NCBI GenBank assembly: GCA_002778195.1
Contig: PCDI01000008.1
Location: forward strand, 1,181,154 to 1,245,153
Origin: Raffaelea ambrosiae
Taxonomy: Eukaryota; Ascomycota; Sordariomycetes; Ophiostomatales; Ophiostomataceae
Length of the DNA stretch: 64,000 bases
Direction: 5' to 3'
In this document: positions 44,647 to 53,870 of the stretch, one piece after another
Position numbering within the stretch: position 1 is the first letter of the stretch
How the letters are laid out: each line of letters opens with the position of its first letter
Position numbers and translations under genes: made by a program
Notes under the pieces: model-generated
What the model was told of the DNA's origin: nothing
Database searches by the model: none
The model's input: only the letters and a program-made list of their open reading frames with translations

Positions 44647-45699
44647 ATGGCCCCGCCCAGAATAGCTGCCGTGTCGCTGGCCCGTGGCCTCGGCCGCCGG
44701 CCGTCCGCCTGCATTTTCGCAGCCTTGATGAGGAGACCGTCGACAGTCGGCCAGAGACACTCCTCTTCTTCCTCTTCGTCTAACCCACAAGAACCCCTCA
44801 TCGTCGTCACCGACCTGCCCGCACCGGGCTCGGGCCACATCCGCATCCTCGAGCTCAACCGCCCCAAGGCCCGCAACGCCATCTCCCGCGCGCTGCTGGC
44901 CGCCCTCCGCAGCCAGGTCGACCAGATCGCCCAGCAGTACGATCCGCTGAGCGGCGACGAGATCCCCGAAGCCATCCAACACTTGAGCCCCCAGCTCGGA
45001 CCGACCCGCGCGCTGATTCTGGCCTCCGCCGTCGACACGTCCTTCTGCTCCGGCGCCGACCTCAAGGAGCGCAAGACGTTTACGCAAGACGAGACGGACG
45101 AGTTCTTGGCGTCGCTGCGCGGCACCCTATCCGCCCTGACGGCACTGCCGATCCCGACCATTGCGGCGATCTCGTCGATTGCCCTGGGCGGCGGCCTGGA
45201 GCTGGCACTGGCGACGCACATGCGCGTGCTGTCGTCGAATGCCGTGGTGGGTCTGCCGGAGACGCGGCTGGGGATCATCCCCGGAGCCGGCGGGACGTAC
45301 CGGCTACCGGGGCTGATTGGCATGGCGCGGGCACGGGACCTGGTGCTGACGGGCCGGCGGGTATCGGCGCCGGAGGCCTACTTCTTGGGGATTGCCGACC
45401 GTCTGGTAGAGGTGATTGAAGAGAAGGAAAAGGACGACAGCGAGCGCAGCGAGGACAAGCAAGACAAGAAGGACTTTTTGAACACGGCTCGACGGGCTGC
45501 CCTGAGCGAGTCGGTGCGGCTGGCAGAGGAAATCTGCGAGGGCGGCCCGATTGCGGTGCGGGCGGCGCTGCAGGCGGTGCAGTACCCGACGGAGGCGGTG
45601 GAGAACAAGATGTATGAGCGGGTGGTCGCGACGGAGGACCGGAATGAGGCGCTCAAGGCGTTTGGGGAGAAGCGCCGCCCGGTGTTCAAGGGACGGTAA
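44647..45699 (+). CDS. Mitochondrial enoyl-CoA hydratase (methylglutaconyl-CoA hydratase/AUH-like)
   Basis: The crotonase-fold enzyme has 350 residues in one exon. Residues 1 to about 45 are Arg/Ser/Ala-rich without acids, like a mitochondrial presequence. The oxyanion-hole segment is FCSGADLKER. The active-site glycine-rich helix is ALGGGLELALATHMRV and includes the first catalytic glutamate. The second is in GLPETRLGIIPGAGGTYRLP. This pattern is closest to AUH-type 3-methylglutaconyl-CoA hydratases of leucine breakdown; a general short-chain enoyl-CoA hydratase is the alternative. An insertion of about 20 residues (SGDEIPEAIQHLSP region) lies before the SGAD block, and a Lys/Glu/Asp-rich insertion after DRLVEV. 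The start is the ATG before the presequence. Confidence 0.8.
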   Translation: MAPPRIAAVSLARGLGRRPSACIFAALMRRPSTVGQRHSSSSSSSNPQEPLIVVTDLPAPGSGHIRILELNRPKARNAISRALLAALRSQVDQIAQQYDPLSGDEIPEAIQHLSPQLGPTRALILASAVDTSFCSGADLKERKTFTQDETDEFLASLRGTLSALTALPIPTIAAISSIALGGGLELALATHMRVLSSNAVVGLPETRLGIIPGAGGTYRLPGLIGMARARDLVLTGRRVSAPEAYFLGIADRLVEVIEEKEKDDSERSEDKQDKKDFLNTARRAALSESVRLAEEICEGGPIAVRAALQAVQYPTEAVENKMYERVVATEDRNEALKAFGEKRRPVFKGR

Positions 45700-46260
45700 G
45701 CGGTACAGGCCGGATGTATATACAGACGGGAGGGTTCTTTTCCTCCTGAAGAGCCCCGATCACGATTGAACGAGAAGTGAACTCCGGGGCACACGACTCT
45801 GGGGCACTTGGCCCTGGGCACCTGCTTACGTGTATGATAACCACCGCACTTCCTCAGAGTACAGTCTGGACACATTTTTGTTCGCTTGGGCTGCCTGGGT
45901 CTGACCAAGCTGGATAGCCGACCAACGGATCGACAAAAGTCGAAAAAGGCCTTATGGAACAAGGAAGCATATGAAAGAAAAAGGATAGGATGCATTTGCC
46001 ATCACTATGCAGATGGCTATTCAGAGCCTCTCTGGAGGCTGCTACGCCATTGGGTGACGGTTTTGGTTGGGTGATCATGACATCATGGACCCTGTGAAAG
46101 TGGGAGGCATCGCCGATGCAGAACCGTTGGTCAGAGGGGTGAATTGGAGAGGAAAGGGGTATTTAAGCGAGCCAGCCGTTGCAGGAACGGTCTTGCTCAT
46201 GTTTTCGTGGCATCTTATTCCCCCAATTAAGAAGACAAAAGCATACTGTCTAAGAGAAAC
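45700..46260. other. Intergenic, no gene recognised
   Basis: A 560-bp spacer between two plus-strand genes. Nothing is identified beyond likely 3' and promoter sequence. Confidence 0.6.
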
Positions 46261-46757
46261 ATGTCGCTGTTCGCAGAAGCTACCGTTCGCCGTTTGGCCG
46301 CATCGGCCCGGCCTTGCCCAACAAGCGCGGCCAGATTGGCCGTCACAGCCCGGCAGAACAACCGCCGCCAGCCATTCTCAGCGTCGGCGCCGCGGCGCAA
46401 GACGGCCACAGAAGCGGCCAAGGACACCATGAAGACGGTCGGCCGGGTCGTGTCAGACAAGTTGACCGACGGCATGGATATGGGGGGTAAGTTGGACTGC
46501 CGGGTCCGCATACTCACGGTTGATCAACACGGTTGATCAACACAGTTGACAAGCCTGCTAACAACGGGCCAGCCAACGTGGCCAACAAGGTCAAGCAGGC
46601 CGGCGAGGAGATCCAGAGCAAGGCCAAGGGACTCTCGACTGAAGAGCTCAAGGACGAGGCCCAGAAGAAGGGCCGCGAGGCACACGCAGAGGCGAAAGAG
46701 AAGCTAGGCCAGGCAAAGGCCAAGGTTGATGAGACGAAGAAGAAGTATGGGATGTAA
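46261..46757 (+). CDS. Small mitochondrial LEA-like protein
   Basis: Exons 46261-46486 and 46546-46757 encode 145 residues; the 59-bp intron has a GTAAGT donor and phase 1 continuity. The first 45 residues are rich in Arg, Ala and Ser (VRRLAASARP, AVTARQNNRRQPFSASAPRR), like a cleavable mitochondrial presequence. The rest is a lysine/glutamate/alanine-rich amphipathic helix with 11-residue-type periodicity (KVKQAGEEIQSKAKG, EAKEKLGQAKAKVDETKKK). It resembles group 3 LEA or similar stress-protective fungal proteins of unknown exact role. The intron contains two direct copies of GGTTGATCAACAC, close to its 3' end. Confidence 0.7.
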
Positions 46758-47453
46758 GGAAGGGAAAGTTCAGAATGCATGACCGAGGATACGAACAAGG
46801 AAACAACAAGGCCAAGCTAATAAACATGTTGCCCACGCACCGAGTTGTCTTGTGTCAGTGAGGCACATTTTGGATGGGGAAAAGTGGATAGATAGGCTGG
46901 GTGTTGAAAAAGGGGAAAGAAGGGAGGCAGAAAAAGAAATCACCAAAAAGAAACAGCTGTCAGCCGCCTTTCAGGTCAGCTACGGTGCACACCATGCACA
47001 CCACAGACTAGACCCGTGACTATGGCATTGCCCTGCTTTTTTAGCTCCATCACCACCCCTCCACCTTTTCAGCTTCTGCTGCTACTAGCACCAGACCCGC
47101 CTTGGGAGCTGCAAGCTTTCAGCTAGGGGGCACTGGCTCCCTCTGGGTTCGAGTTTAAAGTGATTTATGCGTATTATGTGTGGTCAGTTGCGTTTTTTGT
47201 TCCTTTTGGTTCTTTTGGCTCTTTTGGGTTTTTTTTTGGATCTCTCCCGTTCTGGTTTATTTTTCGTTCTGGCTCTTCTCTGACCTCACCTCTTGGCATT
47301 TGACCTGGTATTCTGCTCTTGGACATCTCGTGATAATCGGATTTCGTGGCCATTCTCGGCTTCTTTTCACTCTCACACGCCCACCTGCATCCCTCCACAT
47401 ACAATCACACACAATCACACACAGACACCTTCCCTCCCACCGCCTCCTCCACC
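46758..47453. other. Intergenic, GH64 promoter
   Basis: A 696-bp spacer. It becomes strongly T/C-rich about 250 bp before the next start codon and ends with CACACA repeats, as expected for a highly expressed fungal promoter and leader. No other feature was seen. Confidence 0.5.
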
Positions 47454-48635
47454 ATGCCCGACTCCCTCACCATCCAGCTCCAGAACCACACCTCCTCCAA
47501 CGAGGTCTTTGCCTACGTCACCGGCCTCGCCATCCAGTCCGACAACAAGCGCGCCCTCCTCAAGGCCAACGGCCACGAGCTGTATTTCCCGCAAAACCCG
47601 CCTGCCGACAAGATCCTCCAGCCCCTGACCGAAGATGTGGCCATCCCCCTCGGCGCGCCCGGCAACACGGTCTCCATCACCATCCCCCAGATCGCCGGCG
47701 GCCGCATCTGGTTCAGCCGCGGGCCCCAGAAGCTGACGTTCCTACTCAACCCCAGCGCGGGCCCGGGCGGCCCGGCGCTCGTCGAGCCGTCCGTGCTGAA
47801 CCCGACGGATCCCAATGCGGCCGTCGACTTTTCGTTTGCCGAGTTCACCCTCAACGGCGACCAGCTGTTTGCCAACATCAGCTACGTCGACTTTGTCGCC
47901 CGCCTGCCGGTCGCCCTGACGCTGCAGCAAAAGGGCGACAAGTCGGTGCAGCACGTGTCCGGCATGCCGGCCAACGGCCTCGAGACCGTCTGCCAGGGCC
48001 TGCGCGACCAGGCCGCCAAGGACAAGCAGCCCTGGGACAAGCTGATTGTCAACGACAAGGACGGCAAGACGCCCCTGCGCGCGCTCAACCCGACGCACGG
48101 CGACGCCGTCGGCGCCAGCTTTGCCGGCTACTACGAGCCCTACGTGGACCAGATCTGGGACCAGTACGGCAAGTCGCAGCAGGCCATCAAGATCAACACC
48201 CAGGCCGCCGCCGGCATCGTCCACGGCAAGATCGACCAGAAGACCGGCCAGCTCGTCTTTGACGGCGAGGCCTTTGCGAAGCCCACCACCGCCGACATCC
48301 TCGGCTGCAACACGGGGCCCTTTGCCACGGGGCCCTCGGCCACGCGCAACGCCATCATCCCCCGGCTCGCCGCCGCCATTCTGCGGAGCTCCCTGCACAA
48401 GGTGGCCGACCAGCCGGCCGGCCCGGAGCACTTCTACCTGTCTGACCCCACGAACCACTACTGCCGCGTGGTGCACGCGGCCAACGTGGACAGCAAGGGC
48501 TATGCCTTTGCGTACGACGACGTGCAGCCGGACGGCGGCGCGGACCAGTCCGGCAAAGTCAATGCGGGCGATCCGGAGCTGTTTATTGTGGCCGTGGGCG
48601 GCGAGCACGCCTATGCCGGCGACCGTCTGCCGTAG
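47454..48635 (+). CDS. GH64 beta-1,3-glucanase family protein
   Basis: The single exon encodes 393 residues, starting at an ATG in a good CACCATGCC context. The fold is the thaumatin-like GH64 type: an N-terminal beta-barrel (LTIQLQNHTSSNEVFAYVTG) and a C-terminal mixed domain. In the Streptomyces laminaripentaose-producing enzyme the catalytic pair is Glu154/Asp170; here E130 (FSFAEFTLNG) and D146 (NISYVDF) show the same 16-residue spacing. Conserved GMPANGLETVCQGLR and the C-terminal NPTHGDAVGASFAGYY region support the family. Unlike typical secreted glucanases it begins directly with the barrel, and I see no signal peptide, so it may be cytosolic or non-classically exported. The predicted role is beta-1,3-glucan cleavage in cell-wall remodelling or attack on other fungi. 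Confidence 0.82.
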   Translation: MPDSLTIQLQNHTSSNEVFAYVTGLAIQSDNKRALLKANGHELYFPQNPPADKILQPLTEDVAIPLGAPGNTVSITIPQIAGGRIWFSRGPQKLTFLLNPSAGPGGPALVEPSVLNPTDPNAAVDFSFAEFTLNGDQLFANISYVDFVARLPVALTLQQKGDKSVQHVSGMPANGLETVCQGLRDQAAKDKQPWDKLIVNDKDGKTPLRALNPTHGDAVGASFAGYYEPYVDQIWDQYGKSQQAIKINTQAAAGIVHGKIDQKTGQLVFDGEAFAKPTTADILGCNTGPFATGPSATRNAIIPRLAAAILRSSLHKVADQPAGPEHFYLSDPTNHYCRVVHAANVDSKGYAFAYDDVQPDGGADQSGKVNAGDPELFIVAVGGEHAYAGDRLP

Positions 48636-49059
48636 GAGACGTAGTTGATGGGATGATGTTTGCGCGTACATAGACACTTGCTCGAACAAACGAACAAGCG
48701 AACAAATACGGAAATGGATGCGACTTGTGAGAGCAAAAGAAAAAGAAAAAAAAGAAAACAATTTCGAAAAAGAAAAAAAAAAACCCTAAATTTCACGATG
48801 TTTTTACGACCGCCTTTTTTTTTCTCCCCTCTCAAATGGATTCGCGTGAGTTCATGAATGTGTGTTCATATAGTTCGTATCTAGTATCCATTGGTCTATG
48901 ACCTGAACTTTTGAACCAGAATTGCTCGCTCGCTGAGATGATGCTAATTTTTGGGAATAACCCCCCCCCCCCTCTCCCTCCAGTTCCTTTCCTGAACGCC
49001 CGATAATAACACGTTGAACGTATCGCCGAATCATACAACATTTCCCTCCCCCTCACACA
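48636..49059. other. Convergent spacer, GH64 and SRR1-like genes
   Basis: An A/T-rich 424 bp containing poly(A), poly(T) and a C12 run (48,961-48,972). It should contain both 3' ends. Confidence 0.6.
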
Positions 49060-50799
49060 TCATACGGCCTGGCACAGCAGCTTCCGCTGTAGCTTCTGCA
49101 GCAAGCCGTTGCTGGTGCCCCCGCAACTGCTGGGGAGCATACAACCACCACTGCCGTTCCGAATGTAGATGGCCATCCCGTCCACCGTGCCAAAATTCAG
49201 CTGGTCGTTCGGAAACTCGAGCTCGTCGTAACCGTCCCGCACCATCGACCGCACACGCGGCGACGCAGGATCGTCCAAGCCGCCCAATTCCTCCAGGAGG
49301 GGTGACACCTGCGGCTCGACCACCTTGCCCCAAATCATCGCCGCCGGCCGCGCAATGTCGGCCACGATCTGGCGCACCGGCACGCTGGGCGCCACAGAGA
49401 TCACGACCGTCGTCTCGTCCACGGCCAGGAACCCGTATGGGTCGTCCACGACAGTGATGCCCGCCTCGGCCAAGACAGTCAGATCGGCCGCGTCGTATGC
49501 TGGGTCCTGCGCGATGCACTCAATCTTGGGTGCCGTGCTGGCATCATCGTCGGCGGCGTCGCCGTCGTCGTCGTCCTGGCTCCTTTCGTCGCCGCCGTAC
49601 CCACTCCTTTGCAACTCCTCCAACACATCCCGAACGGTCAACACCATGGCATGCTGCACCGCGTGGCGAGCGCTGCCGCCGACCCGTTCTTCCGTCATCG
49701 ACGAACAGGCAAAGGCGACCACCTTGCGGACCCCCCTGTCGTTGCAGAGAGCGCCGGGGCCATTGGTCTTTGTCCTTTTTTGGCTGTGCAACAGTTGCCG
49801 GGCCAGACCCGTCCTCAGCTTGGCGCGCAATTCGCGGCAAGCATCCGACGCCTCCCACCGGGCCTGCTGTTGCTGAAACACCTTGCGCACCTCGTCCACA
49901 GACAGCTTCCGGGCCACCCGAGACCGATCGCGTTGCTGCGGGCCTCCCTGGTCCCCTCCTCCTCCTCCTCCTCCTCCCGTCTGGGATGTCGCAGTCAGGC
50001 TGCTGGCCAGATCCCTCGCTAGATCGCCGGCCAGATCTCCCACTGTCCTCCCCGCACCATTACCGGTTCCACTGTTGCTGCTGCTGCTGCCGGCACCATC
50101 CCGGCGTCGCGCCTCTTGCACGTGCCCGATGCGCATTGGTAGCAGCGCCAGCGCTGGGTCAAAGCGGCGCACATGCCAAGCCGCCTTGCCTGTGAGCTTT
50201 TCCACGGTCCAGTAGTCGATGTGCGGTCGGACGCTGACCAGAACAATGTCGGGGTGCACGTCCGAGTTGGCGGTGGTGCCCGAGCGGGTGGGCACGAGGC
50301 GTGTCGTCCGGCCATCCATGCCCTGTATTTCCAGGGAAGTGTTGCGGGTGCCTGTGCGCACGCCGGGACGGTCCAGCTGCTGGCCGAGACTGTGGAGGGC
50401 GGCGCGGGTGAACAGGGGCGTGCCGGCCATGTAGAGGGCCCAGACGTGACTGGCGGCCACGGCCATCTGGGCGCGGCGTCGTCTAGTTGTTTCGGAGGAG
50501 GACGACGAGGACGAGGAGGCAGATGATGATGCGGATGCTGATGACGAAGAAGAAGAAGTGGACGATGGCGAGGAGTCCCCGTCTAGACGGATCTTGCGGC
50601 ATCTGCTGCTGCGGTGCTTCTTCCGGGCGCTATCTTTTGCTAAGGAGGCATATTCCTCGGGGGACACAGCAATTGTGGCGCTGCTGTCGGACTTGTTGCT
50701 CTTGCTCTTACAACTTCGCAAGCTCAGCGAAGACATCTTCTTGGCCAAGGCGCCGGGGCCATGGACAGGCCGCTGTTGCGGCATTGCATGTGTGGCCAT
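49060..50799 (-). CDS. SRR1-like domain protein
   Basis: The single exon encodes 579 residues. The C-terminal half has the SRR1-like pattern: VRKVVAFACSSM, a helix with RHAVQHAMVLTVRDVLEEL, then IECIAQDPAYDAADLTVLAEAGITVVDDPYG split between strand and loop (landmarks AQDPAY and VVDDP), and VVISVAPSVPVRQIVADIARP. SRR1 proteins act in heme-linked and circadian signalling in plants and animals; in fungi the role is unclear. The N-terminal half is disordered, with a Ser run around residues 75-100, a Gly run near residue 275 and Arg/Lys-rich stretches. The start is the first ATG, and no intron is needed. Confidence 0.75.
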   Translation of the reverse strand: MATHAMPQQRPVHGPGALAKKMSSLSLRSCKSKSNKSDSSATIAVSPEEYASLAKDSARKKHRSSRCRKIRLDGDSSPSSTSSSSSSASASSSASSSSSSSSETTRRRRAQMAVAASHVWALYMAGTPLFTRAALHSLGQQLDRPGVRTGTRNTSLEIQGMDGRTTRLVPTRSGTTANSDVHPDIVLVSVRPHIDYWTVEKLTGKAAWHVRRFDPALALLPMRIGHVQEARRRDGAGSSSSNSGTGNGAGRTVGDLAGDLARDLASSLTATSQTGGGGGGGGDQGGPQQRDRSRVARKLSVDEVRKVFQQQQARWEASDACRELRAKLRTGLARQLLHSQKRTKTNGPGALCNDRGVRKVVAFACSSMTEERVGGSARHAVQHAMVLTVRDVLEELQRSGYGGDERSQDDDDGDAADDDASTAPKIECIAQDPAYDAADLTVLAEAGITVVDDPYGFLAVDETTVVISVAPSVPVRQIVADIARPAAMIWGKVVEPQVSPLLEELGGLDDPASPRVRSMVRDGYDELEFPNDQLNFGTVDGMAIYIRNGSGGCMLPSSCGGTSNGLLQKLQRKLLCQAV

Positions 50800-52595
50800 G
50801 TCGACGCATCAAGACTGTCGTCTAGACTATCGTTTATGTGTGGTTTCCGTTCCAGGACCTGTCCAGAAAAGGTGTTGATGGTTCGCCAGCACGTGGTATT
50901 GCTGGCCGTATCGTCCTCCCAGCTGGTTGCAGGTATGCAAAAGCCGCCACACCATGGCAAGAGTTACTGAAAATGAAGGGAGGGGTGAAAAATGAAAGGA
51001 GAGAGAAAAGATCAAAAGGGGAAAAGAAATAATAGATGTAGTCAAGCCTACAAACAATGACGGGACAGTCAAGGGCACGGCACGAGTGAGACAGGTCAGT
51101 GAGACAAAGCAACATCTCCCCAAGGGAGGGAATAATATGGGGCGATCACAGGCCAGCAAGTCGCCCGTCACAGCCAGCAACAGCACGCAAAACAGCCTGA
51201 ACAGCCTGAACAGCAAATGTTGCCCGGCGATCGTCACGATCAGCGTCGCAGCGCCAGGGGGAGTGTGTAAATTGTAGCTCGTACGACTGCGCTGGAACGG
51301 GGTTCTGATGGTCTCGGATGGGGTTCTACGGTGGTAATGGAGCTCTCTTGCGGAGCGAGTCCCGCTCACGGGTAGCCGTTGGAACAGGGGATGTGGGCAG
51401 TATTGTGGGCAGTATTGTGTGGTATTCTTTCCATGTAAGGTATATTGGATATTGCATAGTGCCTACTGCGAACACCAGTAAGCACAAAGTGGATTCCGAC
51501 AGCTTCTGGCGACGGGGAGCAGACGCTAACAAACACGCCTGCGCGAGGCGTTTGTGGGTGCCACAATGTCTTAGTTATTTGCTGTCGTTGTCGTTGCCTC
51601 TTTTTCCTTCTTTTCCTTTCCTTCATTTCCTCCCTCCTTTGCCCTGCCTTTTCTACATTATTGCATCCCATTACGAGTACGAGTACTGCCAGGAAGATGT
51701 GTACTCACTATATAGTATATACCTCGCTCTTTCCCCCCTTTCCACCTCGCCGTTGTTCTGAGCTTCCATCGCTCCTTCCTCCCTTGGACATGCCTCCCAT
51801 GCGACCCGCGCTATGACAAAATGTGCTAGAAGCGGCGCCACCCCGGTCGGCTTGTACCACGCTGGGTTGGTTGCCAGGGGCCGAAGGCCAGAGCCATGGG
51901 AAGACAAGCCAAACCGTGTCGGGAAAGAGGGGGAACCAATTGCGACAGGGCCAAACACGCCTTCTAGGAAGAAGCATAGCGTCGTTTGAAGTATGCTGCT
52001 GCGAGAGAGGAAAGGTGCGATCGGTGGAACGACCAGAAAAAGAAAAAAAGAAAGAAAAAAGGGGAGAGAACGGAAGGAGCGATGGGCGGAGAAAGAAATG
52101 GGGGCGACCGAAAGAGGAAGGATCAGGATAAAGAAGACAAAAAAATGCATCACAGACATTCCGATCATATCTTCATCACCACCTGCATACGGTGTACATG
52201 CAAGTACGCCACCGTAAAGCTTGACCACCCCGCCGGTCTGTCGCTCGCAGGTCCGGATTAGCCAGGAGCCTCCGCCCTGTGCCGGGATGCCCTGACAGTG
52301 GTGGAAATGCATTCAACCGAGTTTCACCCCACAAAGCCCACAAAACCAGCCAAAATAGCCTGAATGTCTGGAGATCGTGGCTATCACGAGGAGCTTCCCC
52401 TCCAGGAGCTTTCCCCCCTCTCATATATGGACCTCTCTCTAGCTTGCAGCTTTGAGCTCGGCGACTGGACATTGATTTCTCATTGACACTGAAAACGCCT
52501 GAAAACACCGGAAAACACATTAAACAGCTGAGAACACCTGGGATCACCTTTGAGCACCTGAGAACCCCAATCTCCCTGTAGACGCATCGCCCACC
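50800..52595. other. Intergenic 1.8 kb, no gene recognised
   Basis: The divergent region between the SRR1-like and aldose epimerase genes. It holds two overlapping TACGAGTA motifs (51,672-51,685) and one TACGGTGTA (52,188-52,196). The last 150 bp has repeated words like GAGCACCTGAGAACACC before the epimerase start. No credible open frame was found. Confidence 0.65.
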
Positions 52596-53691
52596 ATGTC
52601 CGGCATCTCCTTCCTCCCGCTCGGCGCCATCCTCCAGAGCTTCGACGTCGACGGCACCAACATTGTCCAGGGTTTTGCGACCCAGGAACAGTACGAGAAG
52701 CACAACTCGCCCCATTTCGGCGAGACCATTGGTCGCGTCGCCAACCGCATCTCCGGCGCCCGCATCCAGAGCCTCAACGGCGGCCGCGCCTACCCGCTCG
52801 CCGCCAACAACGGGCCCAACTGCCTGCACGGCGGCCCCAGCGGCTGGGCCCAGAAGATCTGGGCGGGACCGACGCCCGTGGGCGTGCGCGCCGATGTGCC
52901 CGGGCTGGGCAAGCTGGACAGCGGCGGCGAGAGCGTGCGTTTCGAGCTGACGAGCCCGGACGGCGACGAGGGTTTCCCGGGCACGGTCAAGGCGTCGGTG
53001 GTGTACACGGCGGGCAAGCAGAAGCTGGCCGGCAACAACGAGGCGACGGTGCTGGTCATGGACTACGAGGCCGCGCTCGAGGACGGCGCCGACGAGACGG
53101 TCATCAACATGACGAACCATTCGTGAGTCAAAGAACGCACCACGACGGCACCAACCACCCATCCTGACTTCTTCTTCCAGGTACTTCAACCTCGAGGGCA
53201 CCACCTCCATCGAGGGCACCGTCGTCGAGCTCGCCACCAACACCTATCTGCCCCTCAACGAGTTCGGCATCCCCACGACCGGTCCGGCCACATTCGCCAA
53301 GGTCCCCGCCGGCGGCACGCCGTTCACTCTGGGCGCCGCCGAGCCCGACCTCGACGACTGCTTCGTCGTCAACGACAAGCCCGCATCCGTGCCCATCGAC
53401 ACCCGCGCCGAGCCTCTCGTGCGCCTCGCCGCCGCCCACCACCCGGCCTCTCGTGTGCATCTCGAGGTCTACAGCACCGAGCCCGCCTTCCAGTTCTACA
53501 CCGGCAAGTGGATCGACGTGCCCGCTGTCGATGGTCTGCCGGCGCGCGGTCCCCGCAGCGGGTTCTGTGTGGAGCCGAGCCGCTACGTGAATGCGATCAA
53601 CGAGGACGACTGGAAGAGCCAGGTGGTTCTGAAGAAGGGCGAGAAGTACGGCGCGCGAATCATCTACCGGGCCTGGAAGGAGAAGGCATAG
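52596..53691 (+). CDS. Aldose 1-epimerase (galactose mutarotase)
   Basis: The enzyme interconverts alpha and beta anomers of aldoses such as galactose and glucose in the cytosol. Exons 52596-53122 and 53181-53691 give 345 residues; the 58-bp intron has a GTGAGT donor and splits the serine codon of NHSYFNL. Family motifs are GETIGRVANRI, NCLHGG with the substrate-binding histidine, NMTNHSYFNL with the acid histidine, a DLDDCF aspartate, and FCVEPSRYVNAI with the base glutamate. Length and order match fungal relatives. The start ATG is in a CACCATGTC context, and no signal peptide is present. Confidence 0.9.
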
Positions 53692-53870
53692 AGAGAGGAT
53701 AGTTGGTCGGTATTTATAGATGAAGAGTCAGTTTTGTGGTTATCCTGCAGGTTATACGGTGGTTACAAGGTGTACGGACAGAAAAAACGAGACCAAAAAA
53801 AAGGTCAAATCAGAATCAAAACCCATAATATTATCCAAAACCCAGATGCAACTCCAAAAGGTCCAAGATG
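53692..53870. other. Convergent spacer, epimerase and DNA ligase genes
   Basis: A short 179-bp convergent gap holding both 3' ends. Confidence 0.6.

Noticed and set aside
51981..52312. Open frames in the SRR1-epimerase spacer
   Set aside because: They are Lys/Arg/Glu-rich on one strand and Phe/Leu/Ser-rich on the other, because the DNA is purine-rich. No domain is visible.
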